DNA of 64,000 nucleotides from Conoideocrella luteorostrata (lineage: Eukaryota; Ascomycota; Sordariomycetes; Hypocreales; Clavicipitaceae), in NCBI GenBank assembly GCA_032433595.1, contig JASWJB010000012.1:62001-126000 (forward strand), written 5' to 3'. Made by a program: the position numbers and the translations under genes. The notes under the pieces were generated by a model. The model was not told where the DNA came from and searched no databases. It worked only from the letters and a program-made list of their open reading frames with translations. Position 1 is the first letter of the stretch; each line of letters starts with the position of its first letter. Positions 47,601-62,600 of this stretch are shown in pieces.

Positions 47601-50600
47601 TGGCCCTCATTAAATATAGTAAGACCGTTGCGACCAGGGAAGATTCGCAAGAAGGAGTGCCACACTGCGGATAGCAGAAGGTCCACTGGCTCAGTGTTGA
47701 AGGCAATATTGGCGCCTTTCAAAAGGCATGAAGTGAGATCTCTGCCAATTATTATAGACTTTTCTTTGAGGTCGCTGACTGTGTTAGGGGTATCAGATGT
47801 AAATTCCCAGAAAGTGAGATCATTGCTGACTCCGTCGATGTTGAGAACGTTTTCGGGATCCAGGTCCGGTGCGCCGGCCTTTTCTATTTGCAAATTGTTC
47901 CATACTTGGAAGGGAATCTCTTCTTGCAACGCACCACCAGTGAGCAGGACCTCTAGATCTTCCAATATAATTCGCCACGATACGAGGTCAACAACCAAGT
48001 GATGCGCGATCAGAATAAGATATTGATATCCTTGGAGATCCGGAGTTGTGCAGACATCCGCTGAAAAGACGGGGCCATTCTCAATATCTAGCTCGAGCTG
48101 CCTCGTTGCAGCCAGACTCTCGATATCGGCCAGCGATTCCTGTTGCGACGACCCGAAGTGATAGAGATTCTCACCAGGTTGAAGGACACGCTGCATCCAT
48201 TTACCGTCAACTATTGCAAAGCGCGCTCTGAGCATGGAATGCTTCTCTACAACCGTGTCGATTGTATCGCGTAGCTGATCATCGGATATTCGACGTGTAA
48301 CTCTAACGTAGAAGCTTTGATTGCAATAATGGCTTCTTTTGTTGACCAAGTTGGGCGGTGATTGACCGAAGAACCACTTCTGGATCGGCGAGAGGTCAAA
48401 AAACAAGTCGAACTTCTCCGCTCGTGATACGGCCGGACTAATGATCGCCGTTGACAACTGTGCGACTTCAGCGAGCGATCGCCCTTTGAGCAAAGTGGCA
48501 ACAGAGAAGTGAACGTTGGCCGCACGACAGTGAGGACTGAGACGCATTGCTGATATAGAATCGCCACCGTTTGCCACGAACGATCGTTGTAAATCGATGT
48601 TCTCTGTCGGGGTGTTTAGAACCATACTACATGCTCTCAGAAGTACAGCTTCTGTCTCAGTTTCAGGTTCTCTGTGACTTAGCCTACGCCCAATACCCGA
48701 GATAGTACTAAAAGTCTCTGCATCCATATTAGCAAGCCACTCCTCAAGTCGCTTACGGTCGAGTTTGCCAGCTGAGCTGAGAGGGATATCTTTAACAAGA
48801 ACCCAGACGCTGGGTACCATATATGCAGGTAGAGTGTTCTCCAAATGATCTCGGAGAGTCTCGATACGTTTTTGTGCCTTTTCATCCTTAAAACTAGGAT
48901 CTAGTTGTATTTGCGATATGTCTTGGTCTCCACGACTTGATCCAAGAACACTAAGCACGCCAACCAGTCGGTTGACGCATGGGCCGGATTTAGGAAGTAT
49001 ACACGCCGATTGTCGGATCGAGGATTCGAGTGAAATGTGGCTCTCAATCTCGCTTAGTTCCACACGTTGGCCATTTATTTTTACTTGAGCATCTTTACGT
49101 CCGATGAATGCGAGGCTACCGTCTGTGTTGTATCGAGCGAGATCTCCTGTTTTGTAAAGGCGTCCACGACGACCAGGTTGGCCTGGTCCACCGCCACGAA
49201 GTAACCATACGGGGTCTTCGATAAAAGCTTCTGCAGTTTTTCCAGGGTCATCAAGATAACCGGGACCAACTAATGGGCCTTCCAAAAGAAGCTCACCGAT
49301 GCTGCCCACTGGGACAAGTGATCCAGCTGAGACCGTATCAGCCAACCACGTATTGACACCAATGCCTCTGCCAATGCTCGGTTCAATCATTCTCTGATCG
49401 GGGTCAATAAGCGACACCGTAGATGTCGGGGTACACTCGCTAGGACCGTAGGAATTCTTTAACTGCACCAACCGCCCCCAAATTTTAGCCTGTTCTACTG
49501 AAAGCTTCTCACCTCCAACAATGAGGGTGTGGAGTGCCTTCAGAGTGTCCAGTGGCATGATACCAGCCGTGGATGGCGTCATCTCGGCGTGAGTGACCAT
49601 GAGCCTCTGAATGGCTCCCGCAAGGTCATCTCGTCGTTCAGCATCTGATGGGATGCACAAACATGCTCCACACTCCAGTGCGCACAACACATTTGACCAG
49701 GCCACATCGAAGGCATACGATGCGAAGTCGAGCACCCTTGAATTTTCGTCAAAGCCGTGTGCGCCATGCTGGTGTTTCAGAGCGCTGCTGAAGTTTGAAT
49801 GGGTGATTACAACACCTTTCGGGGTGCCGGTTGTGCCGGAGGTAAATACGAGATAGAGCTTGTCCCACGGCTGTGCGACTGGCAGCATCTCTTTCACCGG
49901 TAGCGGGAGTCGCCTGAATTTCGTTTCGTTCACTATCACGACAGATTGATCTGAAGCGAGCTGCCCAGCTAATTTTTGGTTGGCTGAAGATGAGATTACC
50001 AGCAATGGCTTAACCTGTCGTACAATAGCGCGTAAACGGTCTTCTGGAAGTGTCGGGTCTAAAGCGACAGATGCCCCTCCAGCTTTCATCACTGCGAGCA
50101 TTGCAACAGGAACCCATCGAGACTTTTCAAAGCATAAAGGTACGATAGTACCTCGATGGACACCTAAACTAACAAGATGGCATGCAAGGCGCGTTGAGGC
50201 GTCATTTAGCTCAGTATACGTCCAGTTGCCGTCCCACGAGCATACCGCCGGGGACCCGGGCCATTTAGATGCTGTGTCCTCGATTAATTTGTGGACTGTT
50301 GTCTCTAAAGTCTCCGGCACGACCGCGTTCCAGCTCCAGATTTCCTCCAGATCATGGTGACTTGGAGCTTTGAGATCGGCAACTCTAATCTCGCCATTGC
50401 CAGTGGAACGGCATATCTGGCGAATGATATGATCTAACTGTAGTATCAGTTTGTTAATCTGTTTCTCACTAATGACATGTGAGTCGAATCCAACTCGTAG
50501 CCCTAGGCCATCTTGCCGAAGACCGCATTCAATGGTGATTGCATGAGTGTCAAACTCGGCAAAAGAGTCCTTGGAGTCTTCACTTTGATCATCACTTTCA

Positions 50601-53600
50601 TCTACGAACAGCTGATGAGCTTCTTCATTGTCGTTCCCCTCGGCAGGTTGCAGGAGAAGAAGTGTTTGGAATTCGCATGCCTGTTTTGCTTTGGCGCTTA
50701 TATGTCGGATCTTCTGCAACCCTGTTTGCTCGAATACTGTCATGTCGATAGCTTGGGACTGAATCCGTAGCAAAAACTGCTCTACGCTCTCACTCCAATC
50801 CAGCGCTACTCGTACAGGTACTGTTGCAAGCGTTGGCCCGGTCATCTGGTCGACTCCGGGTACATCTGCTTGCCTTCCAGTCACTGTTGCGCCAAAAACA
50901 ACATCAGTGGAATCAACATACAAAGCTGTTAAGATTGACAAAGCAGCTCTTACTACTGTTGATGGAGTAACGTCGTTATTAGGCCATGCAAGATCTCGAA
51001 TAGGATGCGACATCAGTGTGTCTGATCTTGACTGATATGTTGCCGAAGGTAATGATGGAAAGATTTGCGCGGCTTCAGATCCATCAAATTGCGCTTTCCA
51101 ATAATTCGAAGACGCACCATCGTCGATCTCCATAATGTGCTTGACGAAGAGTTGGAAAGGGGGTTCTTGTGGAAGGGGTTCTTCTCCTCGATACGCCATT
51201 TCTAGTTTCTCTAGCATTTGCGGCATTGACCATCCATCATACAGCGCATGGTGTATTGTCCACACGAAGAAGCGCCTGCTGATTTCATTGTGGCTTTCAT
51301 GGACTAATCCAAGCCGCACCAGCGGAGTGCCTAGTCCCATTGGAAGTTTTTCGTCCGAAATCTGGTACGCGGTGAGACTTTTTGACTCTGTGCTGAAAAG
51401 TCCGATCGTCTGTTTGTCCATGATGACTTGTACGAGGCCTTGTTCTGCAATATCCGCAATTCGAGTTCGTAGAATTGGTGTTGTCCTGATTACATCCTGC
51501 CATGCTGCCTGGAATTTGTCGACATTGACTGACGGGCGTAGCTCGAAGATATATCGAGCAACGTAATCGCCGGATCTCCTTGCCGTCAGGGCTAATAGAC
51601 CTTCCTGGAGTGGTGTACACGGGAAGATATCCTCTATTAGTGTGGCATCTACGTCGCAGAGAGTTGCTATCTCGTCTCGTGCGGCTTCGGCGTTGATAGT
51701 AGCCTTGAGCAGAGAATAGGGCGGAATAATTTCGGTATTACATACTGAAGAATGCTTGCGGGCTACTACGGCCAAGTCACTTAGTCGAGGGTTCTTGAAG
51801 ACGTCCGCAACAGTGATAGATAGACCGTGTTTGCGCGCCGCTCCGACGAGCCTCATCGCACCGATTGAGTCGCCACCAATACGTAGAAAGCTATCATTAG
51901 GACCGATCTTATCGGCACTGATTCTCAGTAACGACGACCAAATACTCTGAAGCTGTCGCTCTGTGTCCGAACTTAGTGCCCGCCGCACGCCGCCTGGCTC
52001 GTTTAGCGCCATGAGTTCTTCTAGGGTCATGACTGATGCCATCGTACGAAGTTGACGGCGATTTAACTTCCCCGTCGCAGTCTTGGGCAGATCCTCGACA
52101 GGGATATAAGCATAGGGAACCATGTACGCTGGCACACGTTTGGAAAGCCTGTCATCCAGTCCCGTAGTCACTTTCTTCATTTCCGCCTGCAGCCCATTTG
52201 CTTCAATAGCAAGGCGATTTTTAATGTGCAGGAATGCCACCAGGATTGACTTGTTGCTCTCCTGGGGTGTGATCACATCGGCCACCGCCTCGACCTCAAC
52301 GCCGTCTGCGACATTCGCCTGCACATGGTATTCGACGTCGCCTAGCTCAACGCGTTGGCCATTAATCTTGACTTGGGAGTCCTTGCGAGCGACAAAGGTG
52401 AGACTGCCGTCTGTATTATATCGCACCAAGTCGCCCGACTTATATAACCGTCCGCGGCGGCCCGGATGACCAGGAGCACCACGGACAAGCCACTTCGGGT
52501 CATCGATATACGCAGCTGTCGTCTTTTGGGCATCTCCGAGATAGCCATTACCGACCAGCGGACCTTCCAACAGAAGTTCCCCCACATTTCCAATGGCAAC
52601 TAGTTGATCGTGGTCTGAAACGTTAACCAGCCATGTGTTTAACCCGACGCCACTTCCTATACTGGGAGTGGCGCCGGTGTTACCATCCATGGGAACAAAT
52701 GTCGCCCTGATACTACACTCAGCAGGACCGTATGTATTGAGAGTCTCGCAATGCTTTGCCCAATCTGATGCCATGTGGCCGGACAAAAACTCTCCTCCGA
52801 ATTGCAAATGCTGTAAAGTGCCCATCTCCGACGGCTGTAATGTACTGGCAACTGACGGATTCACGTCGAGGAAATTGGCATTGTAGCGTCGGAATGAACC
52901 AGCGAGGTCGTTCAGAGCCTCTGAATCGGAGGGTATGCAAAGGCAGCCTCCTGCTGTGAGGGTATGCAAGATGTTTGACCATGAGATATCAAATGCATAC
53001 TTCACGAAATCATATACTCTGGACGAGCTCTTAAACCCCATTCCGATTTGCTGGTGGCGGATAGCACTGCTAAAGTTCGCATGTGTAATTATTGCGCCCT
53101 TTGGGGTTCCCGTGCTGCCAGACGTAAAGACTACGTAGAGTTTGTTCCAGGGTTGGACACTTGTTAGCGGCATAGGACGCGAGCTCAGATTTGCCATGTG
53201 TTCATTATCGAGGACGATTACCGGCTGCTCTGTTAGCTGGCCAGCCAGCTCGACGTTGGATGAGGATGACAGTATCACTACTGGGTCGACTTGTTGTACT
53301 ATGGTACGGAGACGTTCTACGGGCTGAGCTGCATCCATTGCTAGCGACGCACCTCCAGCCTTCATAACCGCCATCTGTGCCACTGGAGTCCACCGGGACT
53401 TCTCAAAGCAGAGAGGTACCACGACCTCAGGCTTAACACCCTTATCAACAAGATGGTTGGCTAGTCTAGTGGAGATTTCGTCGAGTTCTGCATAGGTCCA
53501 GTTACCATCCCAGGCACATACGGCTGGGGCGTCAGGATGGCGTTTTACTGTTTCAGCAAAAATATCATGCACTAAGACATGTATGGTCTCCGGGACGGTG

Positions 53601-56600
53601 CTGTTCCGGTTCCAGATGTCAAGTAAATCCTGCTGATCAACAGAGTCCATATCAGCCAACAATCTCGGCTCTTGCAAACTACCTTGCGACTCTGCCATAG
53701 TCGAGGAGCTGCCGCTTGCGATGAGCGTAGTAACAAAGTCCTTCGCCAGTGAAGCCACGCGGAATGCTTGCTGCGAGGACAAACAGGATAAACGGTAATC
53801 AAGATAAAAGCTTGCTTGGCTGCTGCCGTAAGATACACTGAGAGAAATGTCGTACTGTTAAAAATGTCAGCGCAATGATCGTTGCAAGGGAGTTCTTTAC
53901 CAGAGTTCCTACCTCAGTTGGATCTTCCCCATCTATCTCGGCTATTTCGATATCGTGTCTATCCTGATCATCTCCGGTCTCGTCGTAGTCTCTTTGGAAA
54001 GACATGACAGTATTGAATAATGCTTGTCCAGAAGGGAGATCAAGCTCATGCTGGATGTCTGCTAAAGAGCAATGCTGAAAGCCAAGATCGTTTAAAACCT
54101 GCTGATGGATGCTTTTCAGGAAATACTCTTGAGTCGATTCCCGCGAAATATCGGCGCGACACACGAGTAGATTGGCGAATGCACCGATGGACTTCTCTAT
54201 GCCCGGGAACAAGTTTCTACCGGAAGCAAGATACCCGAAACAAACAGAATCTTTGCATGTATAAGCTGCCAAGGTAAGAGCCCAAGCAGCCTGAAATAAA
54301 CTTGCGGGTGTGATAGACTGTGCCTCGCAGAATCCCTGGAGTTTAGCAAAGTCTTCTCCAATTATGTCGACGTGGACCATGGCAGTTGTATTGCCGGGCT
54401 GCGAAAAAGTTAGAAGTTGAGGGAAAAAGCATGACTCAAGGCCAAGCAACTTTTTCTTCCAATAATGCATCTTCTCTGTGACCGGAGTTTCTTTCAATGC
54501 TCGAGCGAAATCTAGGCTGGTATTCGATAGACAACTCGTATCTAAAGTACCCGTATATGCATTGGCCCAGTCTTTCACGATTATCGCAGTTGAGGCGCCA
54601 TCCGTGATAGTGTGACTGATTTCGAGCAGACCGACAACGTGAGATTTATCTGCAAGCTGGCAAAGCGTGAGATGATGAGGAGGTTTTGGCTGGTGGTTAT
54701 ACACTGTAGGTGCCATCTCTTTAAGCAAACGAATCGCTGACAATTTATCCGCGCTGTGGACCAATATGACCTCTCCGCGAAATGATTCCAAGACTACCTG
54801 GTCGTATGCCGCATTTGAGTCCATTCCTGCAATAAAAACAGTACGTAGAGCGGGATGACGCGCGATGACAGCTTGCCAGGATTCGGCAAGATGCTCAAGA
54901 TCTACTGGGGTACCGCTGTGAGACTTAATCTCGAACACACTAGAGGTTAGATACGATGATGAATCGTGTAGCTGACTGAGAAGAATCCCATCTACCATAG
55001 GTGAACATGGGTAAACGCCGCTTATTGAAGCATTGTTTATAGTCTTGGTGTTTGGAAGAATGCGAGTTTCAAGCTCTTCAAGTCCGTCGTAGTCTATATC
55101 AAGCAACTCATAGTCGCAGAGAGTTCTTGACATTTTTTGGGTGGCAGCAAGATCGCCACAGATGGTTTGTAGAGATACACCAACCTGCGTAATCCATTTG
55201 CGAATAAGATCTTGATGGGAAATGTGACGGTTCCAAGAGAACGTGAAGTGAGTGCATCCTCCTTCAACGGTTGCATTGATCTCGAAGAGGGACGACACGG
55301 GCAGCGCTGGTCCTATATCAGACACATTCTCCAAGCTGATGACTTCGAATAGAGCATTTTCCTGCTCCAATTGCTGAAATTGACCGTGATAGTTGAAGAC
55401 AACTTCCATAATTGAGTCGTGCGATTTGAAAGCATCCACTCCCTTGGGATTCAAGTATCTTGAAGCAAAATAAGCCCAACCGTTTGCAGTAAGACGCCTC
55501 CTAGAGTCCTTGACAAGTCGAACGATATTCGCCGACAACCTGTTCCTGGGAACGTGAATCGGGCCCATCGTAGTGAACCAGCCAACGGTTCGAGACAGGT
55601 CAATCTCCGCACTCCAAGGCTCGCGGCCATGACACTCGTTAAATATTGTAAGTCCATCAGGATCTGGGAAGATTTGGAAAAAGGCATCCCAAATTGCCGA
55701 GAGAAGGAGATCGACAGGCTCTGTGTTGAAAGCATTATTGGCATCTTTGAGCAGAAGTGCGGTTGTATCATGATCTACCTTGAGATTAGCTCCAAAGTGA
55801 TCCCGTGTTGCATTCGGCATGGTGTCGCTGAAGTTCCAGAAAGATAGGTTATTATGGACTCCCTCTGTGGAAAGCACATGCTCGGGATTCAGCGCAGATG
55901 TTTGAGCTTTTTCGGCCTGTAGCTGGCTCCACGTTTGGAACGGCAAGCCTGCTTCAGGGCTGCCGCCGCCATTGAGAAGCATCTCTAGATCATCTAGAAT
56001 GATACGCCAGGACACCAGATCAACGACTAAATGATGCATAATCAAAATAAGATATTGGTCACCAGAAGCAAGCTCACACAGATCTGCGGAGAAGACGGGG
56101 CCATGTTCAATATCAAGCTCTCTCTGCCTGTGTATGGCCATGCTCTCAATGTCTGATATTGACTGGAGCTGTGAGAATTTGAAGTGATAGACACCATCGC
56201 TGTGCTCCAATACCCGCTGCATCCAGCAGCCGTTTGATGTCTTTTCAAACCGCGCTCTAAGCATAGAATGGCATTGAACAACCTTCAAGATTGCCATTGA
56301 CAGTTCATTAGGCGAAAAAGGTCGCGTGATTTTGACATAGAAACTTTGGTTACAGTAGAAGTCATCGTTGTTAACATTTTCAGAAATTTGGGAGAAAAAC
56401 CACTGTTGGATTGGCGTAAGGCCGAAGGCTTTGTTGACTTGCTCAATTTGAGATGGTATCGCAGCGACCGTACCCGTTGACAGTCGCGCGACCTCGGCCA
56501 GCGTCTTGCTCCTGAGCAATATTGTAACCGAGAAGCTCACACCAGAAGCACGGCATTGAGGGCTTAATCTCATAGCAGAGATGGAATCACCGCCATTAGC

Positions 56601-59600
56601 AATGAATGATCGCTCTAGGTTAATCTCCTTGGCCGATACGTTCAGCACAACGCTGCAAGCATCACGGATCACCCGTTCTGCGTTGTTTGCTGCACCTCGA
56701 GCTGCAGGGCCACGAGAAAGGTTGTTAACGTCCGCGTATATTTGGGGACTTAAATCCGAGAGCCAATCATCGATAAGTCTGCGATTCAGTTTCCCAGATG
56801 AATTGAGTGGGATAGTCTTGACCGCAATCCAGACAGAAGGAACCATGTGAGCTGGGATGGCACCATCCAAATGTGCCCGCAGGTTTTCAACGAAGTCCTG
56901 GACTGGCAACTTGGAATTGCGCGGCACGAGTTCAATGACTGAAGAAATAGTATCATCTTGCTCATATTCCTTCAGACTGAATATACCAACGAGCCGACCT
57001 GCGCATAATCCCACCTTTGGGAGCAGTGATACAGCTTGGTGAACAGATCGATAACCGGCGATGTGGTTCTCGATCTCGCCCAGCTCCACGCGCTGACCGT
57101 GGATCTTCACTTGGGAGTCTTTTCGACCGATAAATACCAAGTTCCCATACCGGTCGTACCGCACCAAGTCGCCTGTCTTGTATAAACGGCCGCGGCGGCC
57201 GCTATGGCCGGTTTGGCCTGGTGGGCCACGAAGCAGCCATTTTGGATCGTTGATGAATGCCGCTGTTGTTTTCTCCGCGTCATCAAGATATCCGGGACCA
57301 ACTGAGGGTCCTTCTAGAAGAAGCTCGCCAATGCTCCCCACCGGTACGAGGGACTCCCCCGTGGCCGTATCAGCAACCCATGTAATTACCCCGACACCCT
57401 TCCCTATAGTTGCGCCACTTTCAACATTGATGTCAATGTTCGCAACCGTGGATGTTGGTGTGCACTCGCACGGTCCGTAAGAGTTTCTAAGGTGCTTCAC
57501 TTGTGATGCCCAGCACCTAGCGTCCTCCGTGGAGAGTCGCTCGCCTCCGAGAATGAGCGTATCCAAGGACCTCATAACCTCTTTTGGAAGCAGTCTGGCG
57601 GCCGAAGGCGTCATCTCAACGTGTGTGACCTGGAACCGGCGAAGGGATCCTGCCAGGTCGCTTTGGCGATCCTCATCCGACGGAATACATAGACACGCGC
57701 CGCACTCAAACGCACCGAGCATATTCGCCCATGCTACGTCGAATGCGTACGACGCAAAATCATAAACACGTGAACCGGCTTGGAAACCATGGGCACCATT
57801 TTGATTTCGTATAGCGCTGCTAAGGTTCGAGTGGGTAATGACAACACCTTTCGGTATTCCTGTGCTGCCTGATGTGAACACCACATAAAGTCTATTCCAA
57901 GCCTTCACTTCAGGGAGACGCTGTAACGAAGATGATGAGCCATTCAAATGTGAGAATAATTCACTGTTTATCACCAGTGTCGGTTGTTCAATAAGCCGAG
58001 CGGCCAATTGTTGGTTCAGAGATGACGATAGTATCAATTTCGCCTTGACTTGCCGCGTGACCTTACGAAGACGCTCTTCAGGTAATGTCGGATCCAGTAA
58101 GACGGACGCACCACCCGCTTTCATTACTGCTAATGCCGCCACGGGGGTCCATTTAGACTTCTCAAAACAGAGCGGCAATATGGAGTCCAGTTTGACACCA
58201 ATACTGATTAGATGATGGGCAAGCCGAGTTGACAATCTGTCGAGTTCAGCATAGGTCCAGTCACCGTTCCAGGCAGTAACCGCAAGGGATTCAGGCTGTC
58301 TTTGCACAGTTTCCTTGATGAGTTCGTGTATAGGCGTCTCAACGGTCTCGGGGAAGTTGCTGTTCCAACTCCAAATATCCTGGAGATCTCGGAGACTGAT
58401 GGTTTCAATTTCAGCCAGTTTTTTGCCGATTTTGGCTGGGTCACATAGCTGATGAATGACGTGATCAAGATGGTTTGCGAGTCTTTCCAGCTGCTTAGTG
58501 GAAATGACATTCGAGTCATAGCCAAATCGTAGGCTTACTCCATGGCTTTCCAAATCGCAGTCTATAGTCAGGGCATGCGTGTCGAACTCCGACGACACAT
58601 CACTATCTTCACCACTGTCGCTCACGGTCGCCATGAACAATCCGCTCTGTGTGACGCGACCTAGTTCCTTACCTTGTATTACAAGCAGCGTCTCAAATTG
58701 GCATGCAGCGTTAGTTTTCTGACTTACCTGACGGATTCGCTGCAGTCCAGTCTGCTCAAATTCCGTCAGCTCTATAGTCTGGGACTGTGCCTGGAGCAGA
58801 AACTGCTCCACGGTGTGTTTCCTGTTGAGCGCCATTCGTACAGGCACAGTCGTAATTGTTGGTCCGATTATTTGATCAATACCCGGTACATCAACTTGCC
58901 TCCCTGCTGTAGTAACTCCGAACAACGCATCGTCTGTGTTAGTAAATAAGGCAGAAACAAGACCCCAGGCTGCTCTGAAGACTGTTGAAGCCGTTGCATT
59001 GACCTTCGGCCATTGAAGCCCCTCAATATTGTGTGTGAGTACTGTATCTGTTCTTGGTTGGTAATTTGCAGACGGAAGCGCAGGAAATACAGGCGCCTCC
59101 AATTCCTCGAATTGCGAACGCCAGAATTGGACTGCTCGCACGTCATTTACATCCATAATATGCTTCACGAACCTCTGAAAAGGGGGCGGCGATTGAGGCA
59201 ATGTTGACTGTCCATGTTCCGCGTAAGCTTTCTCCAGCTTCTCAAGTATAAGTGGCATCGACCAGCCGTCGTATAATGCGTGATGAATTGTCCACACAAA
59301 AAAGCGTCGATTTTCATCATGGTCTTCGACGACTGCGAACCGTCCGAGCGGCGTGCCAAGGCCGATAGGCAGCTGCTCATCTGCACGCCGATATGCATCG
59401 AGATTTGTCATTCCCACTGCAGACGACCATTGGGTCGGCTGGTCGATGACAACCTGCAGTAGTCCCTGTCCAGCTACATCAATAATTCGTGTTCGCAGTA
59501 TCGGCGTAGTGATCACGACTTTTTCCCATGCGGTCTGGAAACGAGAGATATCGACAGAGGGACGCAACTCGAAAACGTTCCTGGCGAGGTAATCACCTTT

Positions 59601-62600
59601 TCTCTTTGATGTTAAGGCCAGGAGACCTTCTTGCAGAGGTGTGCAAGGGAAAGCATCTTCAATCTGTGTGGCATCAACGTTACAGCCAACCGCGATCTCA
59701 CTGCAAGCTGTTTCGATATCAATTCCGGCTTTTAGCAAAGAAAATGGTCGTACAGTGAGATTCAGATCTGTTTCCAAAGATGTTTTAGCAATGACAGCGA
59801 GGTCACTTAATTGCGGCTGATTAAATATGTCCGCGACGGTGAAAAGCAACCTATGTTCGCGTGCCAAGGCCACCAGCCTCATCGCCGCGATCGAATCGCC
59901 ACCGAGACGCAAGAAGCTGTCATTTGCTGCGATTTTGTCTGGACTGATAGCAAGAACATGTGACCAAAGTGCTTGAAGACTTCGCTCTGTCTCCGTAGCG
60001 GGCAGTCGCCTCTCATCAGTCGACGTATTCAGAGCCATCAGCTCCTCCAAGGTCATCGCTCCACCTACCTCTCGGAGTCGTTGCCGATCCAACTTTCCAG
60101 TTGCCGTCATGGGGAAATTTTCCATCGGCACATATGCGGATGGTATCATATATGACGGGATATGCGCGGCAAGCTTGTTGTCCAACCCAGCGATGATCGC
60201 CTTCGTCTTCAATTGGACAGCCTCTACGTTGGCAGCAGTTAGGTCAGTGACGAACGCTACAAGTGTTGACTTGGCGGTATCTCGAGGCATGATGACCTCG
60301 GCCACAACACGGACATCTGCATCGTCTTTCGTTATTTGTTCCAGTATGTGGTGTTCCACTTCAGCTAGCTCCAGTCGCTGACCATTGATCTTGACCTGAG
60401 AGTCTTTCCGTCCGATGAAGACGAGGCTTCCATCTGAATTGTACCGCACCAAGTCTCCTGTTCTGTACAAACGCCCGGAGCGGCCAGGATGAAGACCTAA
60501 AGCACCTCGAAGCAACCACGAGGGACTCTCTATATATGCGGTTGCAGTCTTCTCCGGATCATTGAGATATCCTGCACCAACCAGGGGGCCTTCTAGCACG
60601 AGCTCACCAATGGCACCAACGGGCACAAGGACATCAACCCTTTCCGGGTCGGTAACCCAAGTGAGCAAACCAACACCCCTTCCGATCGTCAATCTATTGA
60701 CGGAGTCGGGAGTGATTGTAGCCACACTTGCTGTAGGGGTGCATTCACACGGGCCGTACGGCGACTTCAAGTCTACCATCTCTGACCATCGTCTGGCGTA
60801 CTCTATGGACATTCTTTCGCCACCCAGAATCAGCGTTTTTAACGATCGAACAATGTTGTCCTGCAAGACAGCCGCAGCCGACGGTGTCAAATCTACAATG
60901 CTAGGCCGCAACCGCTGAATAGAGCCCACCAGGTCATTTTTTCGTTCACTTTCTGACGGGATGCATAAACATCCACCGCAAGTGAAAATATTTATGAAGT
61001 TTGACCAAGTCGTATCAAAGGCGTACGATGTAAAATCGTACACCCTGGAGTCCGGTTGATAACCTTGCGCATGACGTTGGTGTCTAGCAGCACTACTGAT
61101 GTTTGCATGTGTCATAATAGCACCTTTTGGGGTTCCCGTACTCCCAGATGTAAAAATCAAGTATGCTTTGTCGTTGGCTTGCACGAGTGGCAGTTGAGCA
61201 TCGTCAGATACATCCATGTGCGCCAGATGTTCGTCATCGACCACGACAGTCGACCGATCTGGGTCTATGAGCCGGCTGGCAGCCTTTCGATTGGTTGCTG
61301 ATGATACAATCAGTTGCGCATCAATTTGTCTTACAATGCCTTGCTTCCGCTGCTCCGGCTGACTGGAGTCTAGCAACACAGAAGCTCCGCCCGCTTTCAT
61401 GACGGCGAGCATCGCGACAGGCGTCCACCGCGACTTCTCAAACCAGAGAGGGATAATTACATTAGGACCGACACCAAGCCCGACCAAGTAATGCGCAAGC
61501 CTGGTTGAGAGGCTGTCTAGTTCCTTGTAGGTCCAGTCGCCATCCCACGCACAAACAGCCGTGGCATCAGGCTGCCGCCGCGTGGTCTCTGCAATCATGT
61601 CATGTACAGGGGTCTCCACGGTCTCAGGCACCATGGCGTTCCAAGTCCAGATGCATCGCAGGTCATGCTCGCTAAGTATCTCAACCTCCCCCAGCCTCTT
61701 CTGAATATTCTTGGGGTTATATATTTGTCGAATAATGTGGTCCATTTGTAGCGCCAGCCTATCAACTTGGTCCAAATGCAATATGCTTGAATCAAATGCG
61801 ATTCGGAGACGTAAACCTTGCTCCTGGAGATCACACTCAATAGTAAGAGCATAAGGATCACTGTCATTAAGTATTTGTCCTTTGTCTCGGTTTTGGTAGT
61901 TATGACCTCTGTTCACAAAAAGCTCACTCTCATCTTCAATATCTCTATCGTCAGGTTGAACCACCAGGAGAGTTTGGAATCCACAAGCAGCCGAAGCTTT
62001 CAGACTAGCTCCACGGATGCTTTGCAGACCTGTCTGCTCATAGGCGGTCATCTCTACTGCTTGTGATTGATAAAGAAGAAGCAGTTGCTCTATGCTTTGA
62101 GATTTGTCCAAAACCATTCGAACCGGGACGGTAGCAATTGTTGGTCCAACCATTCGTTCGATACCTGCCACCGGAGCCTGCCGACCTGCTACTGTGACAC
62201 CGAATATAACGTCGTGTGAGTTAGTATACTGAGAGGCCAAGACAGCTAGTGCTAGTCTCAGAATTATTGAGGGCGTCACATCAATCCTGGGCCACTCTAC
62301 GTCCATGACGACATGTGTAGTGGTTGAATCCGACCGAGGTCGGTATTTTGGTGATGGAAGTACCGGGAACATTGTCGCTTCTGAGTCCTCAAACAGCACT
62401 TCCCAGTACCTGTTTGCATCTCCATTGTCATTGAAACCGCTGAGATGCCTAACAAAAGCTTGAAATGGAGGCTGCTGCGCCAGCGTCTCTCCCCTGTACG
62501 CTTTATCAAGAGCCTCGAGCATGAGCGACAGAGACCATCCATCGTACAGAGCATGATGAATGGTCAACGAGAAGAATCTGTCGTCTTCGTTGTCCCGTCG

